Assembly (NCBI GenBank): GCA_013816845.1
Contig: JACDDU010000002.1
Span: forward strand, 186,001-250,000
Length of the DNA stretch: 64,000 bases
Reading direction: 5' to 3'
Source of the DNA: Gammaproteobacteria bacterium
GTDB lineage: Bacteria > Pseudomonadota > Gammaproteobacteria > DSM-16500
Shown here: piece after piece, positions 25,675 through 33,779 of the stretch
How positions within the stretch are numbered: position 1 is the first letter of the stretch
Layout: each line of letters opens with the position of its first letter
Program-made: the position numbers and the translations under genes
The notes under the pieces: generated by a model
Told to the model about the DNA's origin: nothing
The model's input: only the letters and a program-made list of their open reading frames with translations
Database searches by the model: none

Positions 25675-26673
25675 ATGCAAATTGATGAGTTTATTGCACT
25701 GATACCCAAGGCAGAATTAAATATTCATATTGAAGGTTGTTTATCTGAAGAATTAGTAACTCGTTTCGCTGAACGAAATAAAATTATATTATCTACTCCG
25801 CATACTATTCAATTTACCGACTTATCTTCTTTTTTAAAAATTTATTATGCCGCACTCCAAGTGCTGCTTACCGAAGAAGATTTTTATGATTTAGGCATGG
25901 CTTATTTTCACAAAGCTGCTATGCAAAATATTCGTCATGCTGAAGTTTCATTTGATCCCCAGGCACATGTATCCAGAGGCGTTGCGCTTTCTACTGTGAT
26001 CAAGGGATTAACTCGCGCAGTCCAAGAAGCAAAAGCAAAGTATGGTATCTCTGCTTTTCTGATCATGTGTTTTATGCGTGATTTAAGTGAAGAGGAAGCA
26101 ATTAAAATATTTGAGGAGGCGTTAATTTTTAAAGATCATATCGTCGCGATTGGTTTAGATTCCACGGAAAAGGGTAACCCCCCAGAAAAGTTTAAAAATT
26201 TATTTGATCTCGCTCATGCACAGGGTTTTTTAAGTGTTGCCATCGCCGGCGAAACAGGGTCGCCTGATTATATTTGGCAAGCGCTTGATGTGTTGCACGT
26301 CTCACGTATTGGCCATGGTGTGCAATGCATGCAAGATCCAGATCTTATTACCCGATTAGCTGCAAAACAAATTCCAGTGGATGTGTGCCCCATTTCTAAT
26401 GTCAAACTGGGCATCTATCCTCAACTTAAACAACATCCCTTAAAAAAAATGTATGAAGATGGGTTATGCGTAACATTAAATTCAGATGATCCAGCGTATT
26501 TTGATGCCTACCTTAATGAAAATTATATTGCAGCGAATGCTGCGTTAAAATTAAATAAAACGATTATCTATGAACTCGCTAAAAATTCATTTAGTGCAAG
26601 CTTCTTAGACTATGCGCGTCAGGAAAAATTAATGAGTGAATTGGAAAAAGTCTTCAAACAAGCGGTAAGTTAA
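25675..26673 (+). CDS. adenosine/adenine deaminase family protein lacking two metal ligands
   Basis: A 332-residue protein matching bacterial adenine deaminase-type members along its full length (KAELNIHIEG, FFDPQ-like SFDPQAHVSRGV, GLDSTEKGNPPEKF, AGET, RIGHGV, CPISNVKLG, NSDDPAYF). Four zinc ligands are expected: two His in HxH, one in HAGE, and Asp in SDDP. Here HxH reads N16-I-H18, and HAGE reads I190-A-G-E, so two of the four are lost; Asp271, Glu193 and His214 remain. Classical zinc-dependent deamination is therefore doubtful and the protein may be a pseudoenzyme or use another chemistry. The frame is intact and the codons (AAT, ATC) are unambiguous. It is preceded by GAGGAGTAGGG and stands alone. 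Confidence 0.85.
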   Translation: MQIDEFIALIPKAELNIHIEGCLSEELVTRFAERNKIILSTPHTIQFTDLSSFLKIYYAALQVLLTEEDFYDLGMAYFHKAAMQNIRHAEVSFDPQAHVSRGVALSTVIKGLTRAVQEAKAKYGISAFLIMCFMRDLSEEEAIKIFEEALIFKDHIVAIGLDSTEKGNPPEKFKNLFDLAHAQGFLSVAIAGETGSPDYIWQALDVLHVSRIGHGVQCMQDPDLITRLAAKQIPVDVCPISNVKLGIYPQLKQHPLKKMYEDGLCVTLNSDDPAYFDAYLNENYIAANAALKLNKTIIYELAKNSFSASFLDYARQEKLMSELEKVFKQAVS

Positions 26674-26769
26674 AGTTCGCTACTCTTATTATTTTTCTTT
26701 AGACAACCGAGATTTGCTTCTTTCAGCGTGGTCCCAGAACGGCCTTGAAACATGGACTGACAACCTTTT

Positions 26770-26799
26770 CAAGCTTGGGGGACTCGCCCCCCAAGCTTG
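26770..26799. repeat. strong GC-rich hairpin between convergent genes
   Basis: CAAGCTTGGGGG (26770-26781) pairs perfectly with CCCCCAAGCTTG (26788-26799) around a short loop, giving a 12-bp stem. No T-run follows on either strand, so it differs from an intrinsic terminator but may still separate the deaminase-like and BON genes. Confidence 0.75.
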
Positions 26800-26805
26800 C
26801 AATGC

Positions 26806-27354
26806 TTAATTTCCTTTACCTACTTTGAGACGTGACTCGACTTGTTTTACGCCATCCACAGATTTGGCTAAGTTAGCCGCATTAGTAGCTTGTAAGTTAG
26901 TATCGACATTACCAGATAAATAGACCACACCATTATTGGTTTCAACGCTTACGTTGACTGCAGGTACATCTTTACCTAATAATTTTTCACGAATGAGTAC
27001 GCCCTTTACTTTCGCAGTGATGACTGTATCGGTGAAAGGTTGGCTACTATTCTTTATTGCCAAATTGCCAGTGTCTACATCTTTAACGCCATCCGTAGAT
27101 TGTGCAATTTCAATCAAAGCACTCGCATCAGTATCTGAATTAACAGTACCAGATAACATGACAACGCCATTGCTTGTACTGACATCAACTTTAAAAACTG
27201 AAATAGTTGGATCCAAAGCAATCTTTGATTTTACTTTTCCCGTAATGACGGTATCTGATGCTGCCGCATTGGGAACTGCATAAGCTTGGAAGCTCAACAG
27301 AATAAAAATAGCAAAAAAGGTGGCGTGTATATAACGCGAAATTTTCATGATCAA
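26806..27354 (-). CDS. periplasmic protein with two BON domains (OsmY-like)
   Basis: A 182-residue protein with a signal peptide (about 1-26, ending SFQAYA). Two BON domains follow: one opening DTVITGKVKSKIALDP with the core VDVSTSNGVVMLSGTV, the other opening DTVITAKVKGVLIREK with VNVSVETNNGVVYLSGNV. BON domains bind phospholipid membranes; OsmY of E. coli is a periplasmic stress protein with the same layout. Osmotic or stationary-phase induction is known for OsmY and inferred here. It is monocistronic. Confidence 0.92.
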   Translation of the reverse strand: MIMKISRYIHATFFAIFILLSFQAYAVPNAAASDTVITGKVKSKIALDPTISVFKVDVSTSNGVVMLSGTVNSDTDASALIEIAQSTDGVKDVDTGNLAIKNSSQPFTDTVITAKVKGVLIREKLLGKDVPAVNVSVETNNGVVYLSGNVDTNLQATNAANLAKSVDGVKQVESRLKVGKGN

Positions 27355-27533
27355 ACTCCTTCAGGGTGGATTATTTTAAAAAGGATATCGAGAGTTGCTA
27401 AGGTTAGGCAGGCACTATAACTTTTTAAGTGATATTTATCAACTTCTTATCCAAAACTGGTCTAAATATGCGGATTTTTTCTACTTATTCTTGCTGTGAT
27501 TTATTATAATTCGCGCATCATGAGGGTAATAAA

Positions 27534-28535
27534 ATGAGTCAATTTCCTAAAACGCGGTTAAGACGTTTGCGACAAAATGAAGTTTTACGCGGCTTAATTC
27601 GAGAAACGCAGTTAGATCTTGAAAAACTTATTCTGCCATTATTTATTAAACACGGATTAAAAGAAAAAAAACCATTGGAGGCAATGCCGGGACATTTTCA
27701 ATTTCCTTTGCACCAATTGGAAGATGAAATAAAAAATATTGTAGCCCTCGGTATCCGCAGTGTCATTTTATTTGGTATTCCTGAAAAAAAAGATAAGATA
27801 GGTAGTGATGCCTATGCAGAGACTGGCATTATCCAAAGCGCTATTCCACTCATCAAAAAAGTCGCCCCTGATTTGTTAGTCCTTTCTGACCTTTGTTTTT
27901 GTGAATATATGGATCATGGTCATTGCGGAGTGGTCAACTCAGCAAACAAAAAAAGCCATGTTGATGTAGATAATGATAAGACTTTAGCCTTACTTGCTAA
28001 AGCTGCCATAAGCCATGCCAAAGCGGGCGCTGATGTCATTGCCCCGAGTGGCAATATGGATGGCATGGTGGGCTATATTCGCCAAGCTTTGGATGAGGCT
28101 GGTTTTACGCATTTACCTATCCTTAGCTATTCAGTTAAATATGCTTCTGCCATGTACGAACCTTTTCGTGAAGCCGCACAAGGTGCGCCCCAATTTGGAA
28201 ATCGCCAAACTTACCAAATGGATTATGCTAATTTACAAGAAGCGTTACGCGAATGCAGACTAGATGTTGAAGAAGGTGCGGATATGCTCATGGTGAAACC
28301 TGCGCATACGTATCTTGATGTAATCTTGCGGGTGAAACAAACTCATCCCGATATGCCGCTCTGCGCTTACCATACCAGTGGGGAATATGCGATGATAAAA
28401 GCTGCGCATCAGAAAGGTTGGTTGAATGAGCAAAAAGCTGCCCTTGAAGTCTTAACGGCGATACATCGGGCAGGTGCTGATTTTATCATCACTTATTTCG
28501 CTAAAGATGTCGCGAAGTGGTTTCAATCTGCCTAA
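27534..28535 (+). CDS. hemB: delta-aminolevulinic acid dehydratase (porphobilinogen synthase)
   Basis: This 333-residue enzyme condenses two 5-aminolevulinate molecules to porphobilinogen in haem synthesis. Schiff-base lysines are in SYSVKYASAMYEPF and MVKPAHTYLD. The metal site SDLCFCEYMDHGHCG keeps three cysteines, the zinc-dependent type. The N-terminal RLRRLRQNEVLRGLIRET is the usual arm. corA follows 21 bases after the stop, suggesting co-transcription. Confidence 0.95.
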   Translation: MSQFPKTRLRRLRQNEVLRGLIRETQLDLEKLILPLFIKHGLKEKKPLEAMPGHFQFPLHQLEDEIKNIVALGIRSVILFGIPEKKDKIGSDAYAETGIIQSAIPLIKKVAPDLLVLSDLCFCEYMDHGHCGVVNSANKKSHVDVDNDKTLALLAKAAISHAKAGADVIAPSGNMDGMVGYIRQALDEAGFTHLPILSYSVKYASAMYEPFREAAQGAPQFGNRQTYQMDYANLQEALRECRLDVEEGADMLMVKPAHTYLDVILRVKQTHPDMPLCAYHTSGEYAMIKAAHQKGWLNEQKAALEVLTAIHRAGADFIITYFAKDVAKWFQSA

Positions 28536-28556
28536 GGCAAAGGAGTTGCCAATCCT

Positions 28557-29621
28557 ATGTTTTCAGAAGAACATCAGCGCGCCAAAAAAGCAGGCTTACC
28601 CCCCGGAACATTAAAGTTTACAGGAAAGCAGGGTGATCGCCTACCGAGCGTAACGATTGCGAGTTATAGCCCCACACACTATGAAGAAAAGAGTGGCACT
28701 CATTTTTCTCCCGACATGGAAATACTTCATTCACCGGGTGCGAAATGGGTCAATATTGAGGGGTTGCATGATACACAACTCATTCAAGAAGTGGCGACTT
28801 ATTTCAAACTTCATCCACTTACTGTGGAAGATATTTTAAATATTGCACAGCGTCCGAAAATAGAAGAATTTGAAGATTACCTATTTGTTATTTTAAAAGT
28901 GTTAGATTGGCAATCGAAAAAAACAACTTTTAAAGTTAAGCAATTAAGTCTTATTTTAGGCAAAGATTTTGTTTTATCTTTTCAAGAAGCAGATACGACC
29001 CGTTTTGATCAAATTCGTGAAAAATTACATGGAACGTCCCAGCGCTTACGTGAGCAAGGCACCGATTACCTTACGTATCGATTAATTGATGCAGTAGTTG
29101 ATGAATATTTTGTTGTACTAGAATCTATTGGCGATCGCATTGAACAAGTCGAAGATAAAATTATTATTAGTCCCACACCTGAAAACGCAAAAACAATTTA
29201 TCGCTTAAAAAGACAAATGTTGATTTTGCGAAAAGCCATATGGCCTATGCGCGAAGCGGTGAGCCATATGTTGCATATTGAAAATGAAATTATTTCAACA
29301 TCGACGCGAATTTATTTACGTGATGTTTATGATCACACGATGCAAGCCATCGATACATTGGAAACTTTTCGGGAAATGTTAAGTAGTATGTTAGATATGT
29401 ATTTATCCGGTTTAACCAACCGTATGAACGAAATCATGAAAACCCTAACCGTAATCACGACCATTTTTATTCCTATTACAGCAGTTGCAAGCTTTTATGG
29501 TATGAATTTTGTCGATCTGCCCGGCATCCATACGCCCTGGGCGTGGCTCATCGTATTTATTAGTATGGCAGGGGTCGCGATTTTGATGTTATTTTACTTC
29601 AGAGCAAAAAAATGGTTATAA
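28557..29621 (+). CDS. corA: magnesium/cobalt transporter CorA
   Basis: A 354-residue CorA-family channel. A large soluble domain (about 1-290) is followed by two C-terminal helices with the signature YGMN (in SFYGMNF, about residue 320) and an acidic loop (VDLPGIHTPWAW). The protein should form an inner-membrane pentamer that imports Mg2+ and is gated by intracellular Mg2+. It begins 21 bases after hemB and is probably co-transcribed; a terminator between them is not evident. Confidence 0.93.
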   Translation: MFSEEHQRAKKAGLPPGTLKFTGKQGDRLPSVTIASYSPTHYEEKSGTHFSPDMEILHSPGAKWVNIEGLHDTQLIQEVATYFKLHPLTVEDILNIAQRPKIEEFEDYLFVILKVLDWQSKKTTFKVKQLSLILGKDFVLSFQEADTTRFDQIREKLHGTSQRLREQGTDYLTYRLIDAVVDEYFVVLESIGDRIEQVEDKIIISPTPENAKTIYRLKRQMLILRKAIWPMREAVSHMLHIENEIISTSTRIYLRDVYDHTMQAIDTLETFREMLSSMLDMYLSGLTNRMNEIMKTLTVITTIFIPITAVASFYGMNFVDLPGIHTPWAWLIVFISMAGVAILMLFYFRAKKWL

Positions 29622-29773
29622 AAATAATGCATGTTTATAATGTTTTCGATTTTATCAGCGACAATTCAAATGACTTTGCCCTCTTCCAACCTGATTCGTG
29701 CCTATTGTATGATAGAAAAATCGTTTCGGTTTTTTTATGTTGAAACGAAATCGGTTGTTTCGATGGAGCATCC

Positions 29774-30736
29774 ATGAGTAAGAAACAATTTAAGCCTGCG
29801 TGGTGGTTACCCAACTCTCACCTACAAACGATATGGCCCGTGTTTTGCCGTCGCATCATCCCCTTACCCTTGAAGCGGGAACGCTTGGAATTACCTGATG
29901 GTGATTTTGTTGATTTAGATTGGCTGGTTAATAAAGCTCCCTGCGAAAAACTAGTCATTATTTTGCATGGTCTTGAAGGTTCTGTTGATTCGCATTATGC
30001 GCGCGGTATGTTAAGAAGCTTAGCTCTGCGAGGCTGGCATGCTGTATTCATGCATTTCCGAGGCTGTAGCGGTGAGCCCAACCGTTTTCCAAAAGACTAT
30101 CATTCTGGCCATACGAGTGATGTGAGCTATGTAGTTGATTTAATAAAATCGCGCTATCCCAATGCGAAACTGGGCGCGGTCGGGTACTCACTCGGAGGCA
30201 ATGTTTTACTCAAGTGGTTAGGTGAGACTAAAGAAAAAAGTCCGCTGCAAGTAGCCACGGCTATCTCAGTCCCCTTTGAATTGCATAAAGCTGCTGCACG
30301 GTTGCAAAAAGGTTTTTCACGTTTTTACCAATGGTATTTCATTAAGTGTTTAAGGTTTCGCTTGGAAGAAAAATTTAAAAATCTTGCAGCCCCTCTAGAC
30401 TTAAGTGTATTTAATCAAGTTAAGACGATGGCTGAGTTTGATGATAAAGTCACCGCGCCCTTACATGGTTTTACCGGGGTTGATGATTATTATAACGCTT
30501 CAAGCTCACGACAATTTTTAAACCACATTACCGTGCCAACCCTTATCATTCATGCAAAAGATGATCCGTTCATGTCTGAAGATGTTATTCCTCAGCAAGA
30601 TGATCTCCCTGCTAATATTTTTTTAGAAATTACCGAGCGGGGTGGACACGTGGGGTTTGTGGGGGGTCGCTATCCTTGGCGTCCGGATTATTGGTTAGAG
30701 AGCCGCGTTCCGCATTTTTTGAACGATTATTTATAA
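29774..30736 (+). CDS. yheT: YheT-like alpha/beta hydrolase
   Basis: A 320-residue hydrolase of the YheT/EMB8 (UPF0017) group. The N-terminal PAWWLPNSHLQTIWP is the family signature; GLEGSVDSHYARGM, FRGCSGEPN, and the nucleophile elbow GYSLGGN follow, with Asp in HAKDDPF and His in RGGHVGFVGG completing the triad. The bacterial members are thought to be carboxylesterases; the substrate is unknown. It is followed by 500 bases without protein genes, which contain a structured RNA candidate. Confidence 0.92.
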   Translation: MSKKQFKPAWWLPNSHLQTIWPVFCRRIIPLPLKRERLELPDGDFVDLDWLVNKAPCEKLVIILHGLEGSVDSHYARGMLRSLALRGWHAVFMHFRGCSGEPNRFPKDYHSGHTSDVSYVVDLIKSRYPNAKLGAVGYSLGGNVLLKWLGETKEKSPLQVATAISVPFELHKAAARLQKGFSRFYQWYFIKCLRFRLEEKFKNLAAPLDLSVFNQVKTMAEFDDKVTAPLHGFTGVDDYYNASSSRQFLNHITVPTLIIHAKDDPFMSEDVIPQQDDLPANIFLEITERGGHVGFVGGRYPWRPDYWLESRVPHFLNDYL

Positions 30737-30766
30737 AATAAAAATAATTTGTATTGAATTCAATTC

Positions 30767-30847
30767 ACTAAATTACATGTTTCTATTGGTAAATTTATTC
30801 TTCATCAAATCATGAAGTTGGTCACTTGTTACACAATGTAATTTAGT
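30767..30847. repeat. 12-bp inverted repeat around a second hairpin
   Basis: ACTAAATTACAT (30767-30778) and ATGTAATTTAGT (30836-30847) are perfectly complementary, and the interval contains another stem CTTCAT/ATGAAG. The structure lies after yheT and just upstream of the small-RNA promoter. It could end the yheT transcript or be an AT-rich regulatory fold. Confidence 0.5.
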
Positions 30848-30871
30848 TCATACTAAATGCATACACACACA

Positions 30872-30899
30872 TTGCTCAATATTCAGGGAAGAATAGTAA
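30872..30899 (+). promoter_or_regulatory. promoter of the small-RNA candidate
   Basis: TTGCTC (30872-30877) and TAGTAA (30894-30899) are separated by 16 bases. The expected start about seven bases on (about 30905) coincides with the 5' arm of the closing stem of the RNA candidate. Confidence 0.5.
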
Positions 30900-30902
30900 A
30901 AA

Positions 30903-31083
30903 GTTTGGCGTAAAAATGGAATGACTTAGATGCATCTTGTGCTTGCACCGCTAATGGTGATTTTTTTCGATTTGAATTGAATCTTGGATGTTTTAATCGA
31001 AAAATGAATGAAGATGCTTAGATAATAAGTCTAACTTTACGCCAACTATTCAAAAAGCCCAGAATTGTTTCTGGGCTTTTTTT
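30903..31083 (+). ncRNA. structured small RNA candidate, about 180 nt
   Basis: Nested perfect or near-perfect stems fold the region on itself. The closing stem is 30903-30914 with 31036-31046 (GGCGTAAA/TTTACGCC core, one bulged T). Inside it are GACTTA/TAAGTC (30923-30928 with 31026-31031), then GCATCTT/AAGATGC (30932-30938 with 31011-31017), then TTTTTCGATT/AATCGAAAAA (30963-30972 with 30995-31004). A small hairpin CACC/GGTG (30946-30959) lies in the inner bubble. A promoter precedes and a strong terminator follows; the region has no open frame. The overall rod with a bubble recalls 6S RNA, but I do not recognise 6S sequence marks, so I leave the class open. Confidence 0.7.
31053..31083 (+). 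terminator. intrinsic terminator of the small RNA
   Basis: Arms AAAAGCCCAGAA (31053-31064) and TTCTGGGCTTTT (31069-31080) form a 12-bp stem with a four-base loop, continued by a T-rich run. Confidence 0.92.
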
Positions 31084-31236
31084 ATTTTTTGTTGAGACTC
31101 TGAAATCCTGAACGCTTATAAAATTAAATCCTCTTCCTCCCCCCCTAAATACTGTAGTAAGCCTTAATCCGGCGTAATCCCTTTACATTTCCTGCTTTAA
31201 TTTATATATTTTTATTCCGCTTATCAGGTCCTTGTC

Positions 31237-32460
31237 ATGCGCTATCTCATTAATCTATCCATCCTGCGTCGTAATCGTAACTTCGCTTATCTTTTTTCTG
31301 GCCAATTTATTTCCTTTATGGGGACGATGATTACAGGCGTTGCCTTACCCTATCAAATCTATATGGAAACGCGTTCGACTATGATGGTGGGTTTGTTGAG
31401 TTTAGCGCAATTGCTACCGTTGTTAGTAACTGCTTTAATCGGGGGTGTTTTTGCAGATCGTTATCATCGCAAATTTTTATTATTTAGCGCGGAAGCTATT
31501 CTAGCGGGCGGCAGCGTTATCCTCGCAATGAATGCAACACTTCCTGTGCCTTCAATCTCAGTCATGTTTATCGTAGCAGCCATCATGTCAGCATTTAATG
31601 GCTTACATCGTCCGGCACTGGATAGTATGGTGCAGCAAGTTGTCGCTAAAGAGGATTACCCGGCAGTCAGTTCTTTAGGTACTTTTAAGTTTAGCATCGG
31701 TATGATTCTAGGCCCCGCTATAGGCGGACTTGTCATTGCCCATTACGGACTTGTTGCAACGTATCTCCTCGATTTTATGAGCTTTGGCCTGTCTCTCTGC
31801 GCGCTATTACTCATGTCTCATATCCCCAAACCCTCGAACGTCGTTGATGAATCAACGCTAGCTTCTATCATGAAAGGTTTTCGGTATGCCGTTTCCAGAC
31901 AAGAGCTGATGGGAACCTATTTAGTGGATTTTATTGCAATGGTCTTCGGCATGCCGACTGCGCTTTTTCCTGCTATCGCCTTGTCCTTTGGTGGGCCGGA
32001 GCAACTTGGATTACTTTATGCAGCGCCTGCAGTGGGTGCATTAGGGGTCGCTATTTTTAGTGGTTGGGCACGTGATGTCAAACGACATGGTCGGGCGATT
32101 GCTATTGCTGCAACACTCTGGGGTTTTGCGATGATTGGTTTTGGTTTAGCGCCATACTACGGGCTCGCGCTGTTGTTTCTCGCCATTGCTGGTGGGTTTG
32201 ATGCGATTAGTGGCATTTTTAGAAGCATTATGTGGAATGAAACCATTCCCAATAACATCCGCGGTCGCATGGCGGGCATCGAAATGATCAGTTATCTAAG
32301 TGGTCCTAAACTGGGTGATACGGAAGCGGGGCTCGTTGCGGCAGCTTTTGGCATCACAACTTCGATTGTATCGGGCGGCATTCTTTGTGTAGCGGGTGTT
32401 GCTGTTTGCTGTATTAGTTTACCGAAATTTTGGTCCTATCGTTCAACCCCTCATGGATAA
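31237..32460 (+). CDS. MFS exporter, EntS-like
   Basis: A 407-residue major facilitator with 12 hydrophobic segments. The opening LRRNRNFAYLFSGQFISFMGTMITGVALPYQIY and the loop GGVFADRYHRK (cytoplasmic MFS motif A) are typical of the EntS/MFS_3 group, which exports siderophores or drugs. No siderophore synthesis genes are in the window, so the cargo is unknown. The stop is 60 bases before the next gene, which may be co-transcribed. Confidence 0.88.
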   Translation: MRYLINLSILRRNRNFAYLFSGQFISFMGTMITGVALPYQIYMETRSTMMVGLLSLAQLLPLLVTALIGGVFADRYHRKFLLFSAEAILAGGSVILAMNATLPVPSISVMFIVAAIMSAFNGLHRPALDSMVQQVVAKEDYPAVSSLGTFKFSIGMILGPAIGGLVIAHYGLVATYLLDFMSFGLSLCALLLMSHIPKPSNVVDESTLASIMKGFRYAVSRQELMGTYLVDFIAMVFGMPTALFPAIALSFGGPEQLGLLYAAPAVGALGVAIFSGWARDVKRHGRAIAIAATLWGFAMIGFGLAPYYGLALLFLAIAGGFDAISGIFRSIMWNETIPNNIRGRMAGIEMISYLSGPKLGDTEAGLVAAAFGITTSIVSGGILCVAGVAVCCISLPKFWSYRSTPHG

Positions 32461-32520
32461 CTCACAGCGTCACGTGGGATTATGATAAGATTTTACAACA
32501 CTATTTTGGAGGTAAGGGAT

Positions 32521-33027
32521 ATGCCTGGAAATGTGATGGCAAGTATTTTAGGAAATTTTTCTTTAGCCATGTTGGTTTTGGCCGTTTTTTTTATGATTTT
32601 TCATAAAATAATGGTGGGTAAACGTTTTATTGAAAGTGAAATAGTATTTCGGTGGATTTCCTTTTTTGCTTTAGGGGTTACCGGCGTATTTGCTTTTATC
32701 ATGCATCTCTTTTTCCCCCATCTTGCTTCTGCAAGTATTGGTTGGTTTACTAATCCTTTTGAGTATGAAGTTGCGATGGCTAATTTAAGTATTGGGGTGT
32801 TAGGTATTTTAGCGTTTAAAGCGAGTTATGGCTTTCGCTTGGCAACTGTTATTGCCGCAACCATTTGGTTGTGGGGAGACGCCTTAGTTCATATTTATCA
32901 AATGGTGGCACATAACAATTTTGCCGTGGGTAATGCAGGCTCGTGGTTTTGGATGGACATTGTCATTCCTTTTCTATTAATCATTTGTATTAGCAACTTG
33001 CGTCCAGGAAAATTAATTACGTTATGA
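32521..33027 (+). CDS. DUF6790-like four-helix membrane protein
   Basis: A 168-residue membrane protein with four hydrophobic helices (about 10-29, 41-64, 78-105 and 138-160). GGAGG eight bases before ATG 32521 decides the start over an in-frame ATG at 32482. The sequence PFEYEVAMANLSIGVLGILAFK, then GDALVHIYQM, resembles the DUF6790 family of unknown function. Its last four bases overlap the start of cysZ (ATGA), implying translational coupling, so a joint role at the membrane is possible. Confidence 0.72.
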   Translation: MPGNVMASILGNFSLAMLVLAVFFMIFHKIMVGKRFIESEIVFRWISFFALGVTGVFAFIMHLFFPHLASASIGWFTNPFEYEVAMANLSIGVLGILAFKASYGFRLATVIAATIWLWGDALVHIYQMVAHNNFAVGNAGSWFWMDIVIPFLLIICISNLRPGKLITL

Positions 33028-33779
33028 ACTCGCCAATGACAGGAATAAGTTATTTATTGGATGGTTTTAGTCTCATCACAAAGTCTGGTATTAAACGATT
33101 TGTAATCATTCCTCTCATCGTCAATATCATCTTATTCCTGGGCTTGTTTTTTTTCTTAAGACATTATATGCATGTGTTTGATGCATGGTTTGCAGGCATA
33201 TTGCCAAGTTGGTTGCAGTGGCTTGGCTCTTTATTATGGTTACTGTTTTTTGTAGCTTTCGTCTTAGTTTTTATTTATACCTTCGTGACTTTCGCTAACC
33301 TGATCAGTGCGCCTTTTAATAGTTTACTCGCAGAAAAAGTCGAGGCGCATTTAACAGGGCAGGCGAGTGTGAATCAAAGTATGATGGCGACGCTGAAAGA
33401 TGTGCCGCGTAGTTTAGGCCGGCAAATTGCAGTGTTAGGTTACTATTTACCAAGAGCTTTGTTGCTTTTACTTTTATTTCTTTTACCTTTTGCCCAACCT
33501 TTTGCTGCTTTGTTTTGGTTTTTATTTAATGCATGGTTTATGGCCATGACCTTTATTGACTATCCTTCAGATAATCATCGGATTAGCTTTCAAACAACCC
33601 GGTTATTTTTAAATAAACAACGCTTTACAACTTTTGGGTTTGGGATTAGCGTCCTTATTGCAAGTATGGTGCCCTTTCTTAACTTTTTTGTGATCCCAGC
33701 TGCGGTTGCAGGTGCCACTAAGTTTTGGCTAAAAGAAGCAAAACTTGGTAACACCTTTCCCCCAATTAAATCCAATTAG
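33024..33779 (+). CDS. cysZ: CysZ-like sulfate transporter / EI24 domain protein
   Basis: A 251-residue membrane protein, close to the length of CysZ (253). The opening GISYLLDGFSLITKSGIKRFVIIPLIVNI, the cytoplasmic RSLGRQIAVLGYYLPRAL segment and the C-terminal MVPFLNFFVIPAAVAGATKFW are family features. CysZ conducts sulfate into the cytoplasm for cysteine synthesis. The gene overlaps its upstream neighbour by four bases and the convergent pldA by 14 bases at the 3' ends. Confidence 0.9.
   Translation: MNSPMTGISYLLDGFSLITKSGIKRFVIIPLIVNIILFLGLFFFLRHYMHVFDAWFAGILPSWLQWLGSLLWLLFFVAFVLVFIYTFVTFANLISAPFNSLLAEKVEAHLTGQASVNQSMMATLKDVPRSLGRQIAVLGYYLPRALLLLLLFLLPFAQPFAALFWFLFNAWFMAMTFIDYPSDNHRISFQTTRLFLNKQRFTTFGFGISVLIASMVPFLNFFVIPAAVAGATKFWLKEAKLGNTFPPIKSN

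Noticed and set aside
30903-31083. Assignment of the structured RNA as 6S RNA
   Set aside because: Shape is similar, but I cannot find the known 6S sequence marks or neighbours, so I keep it unnamed.
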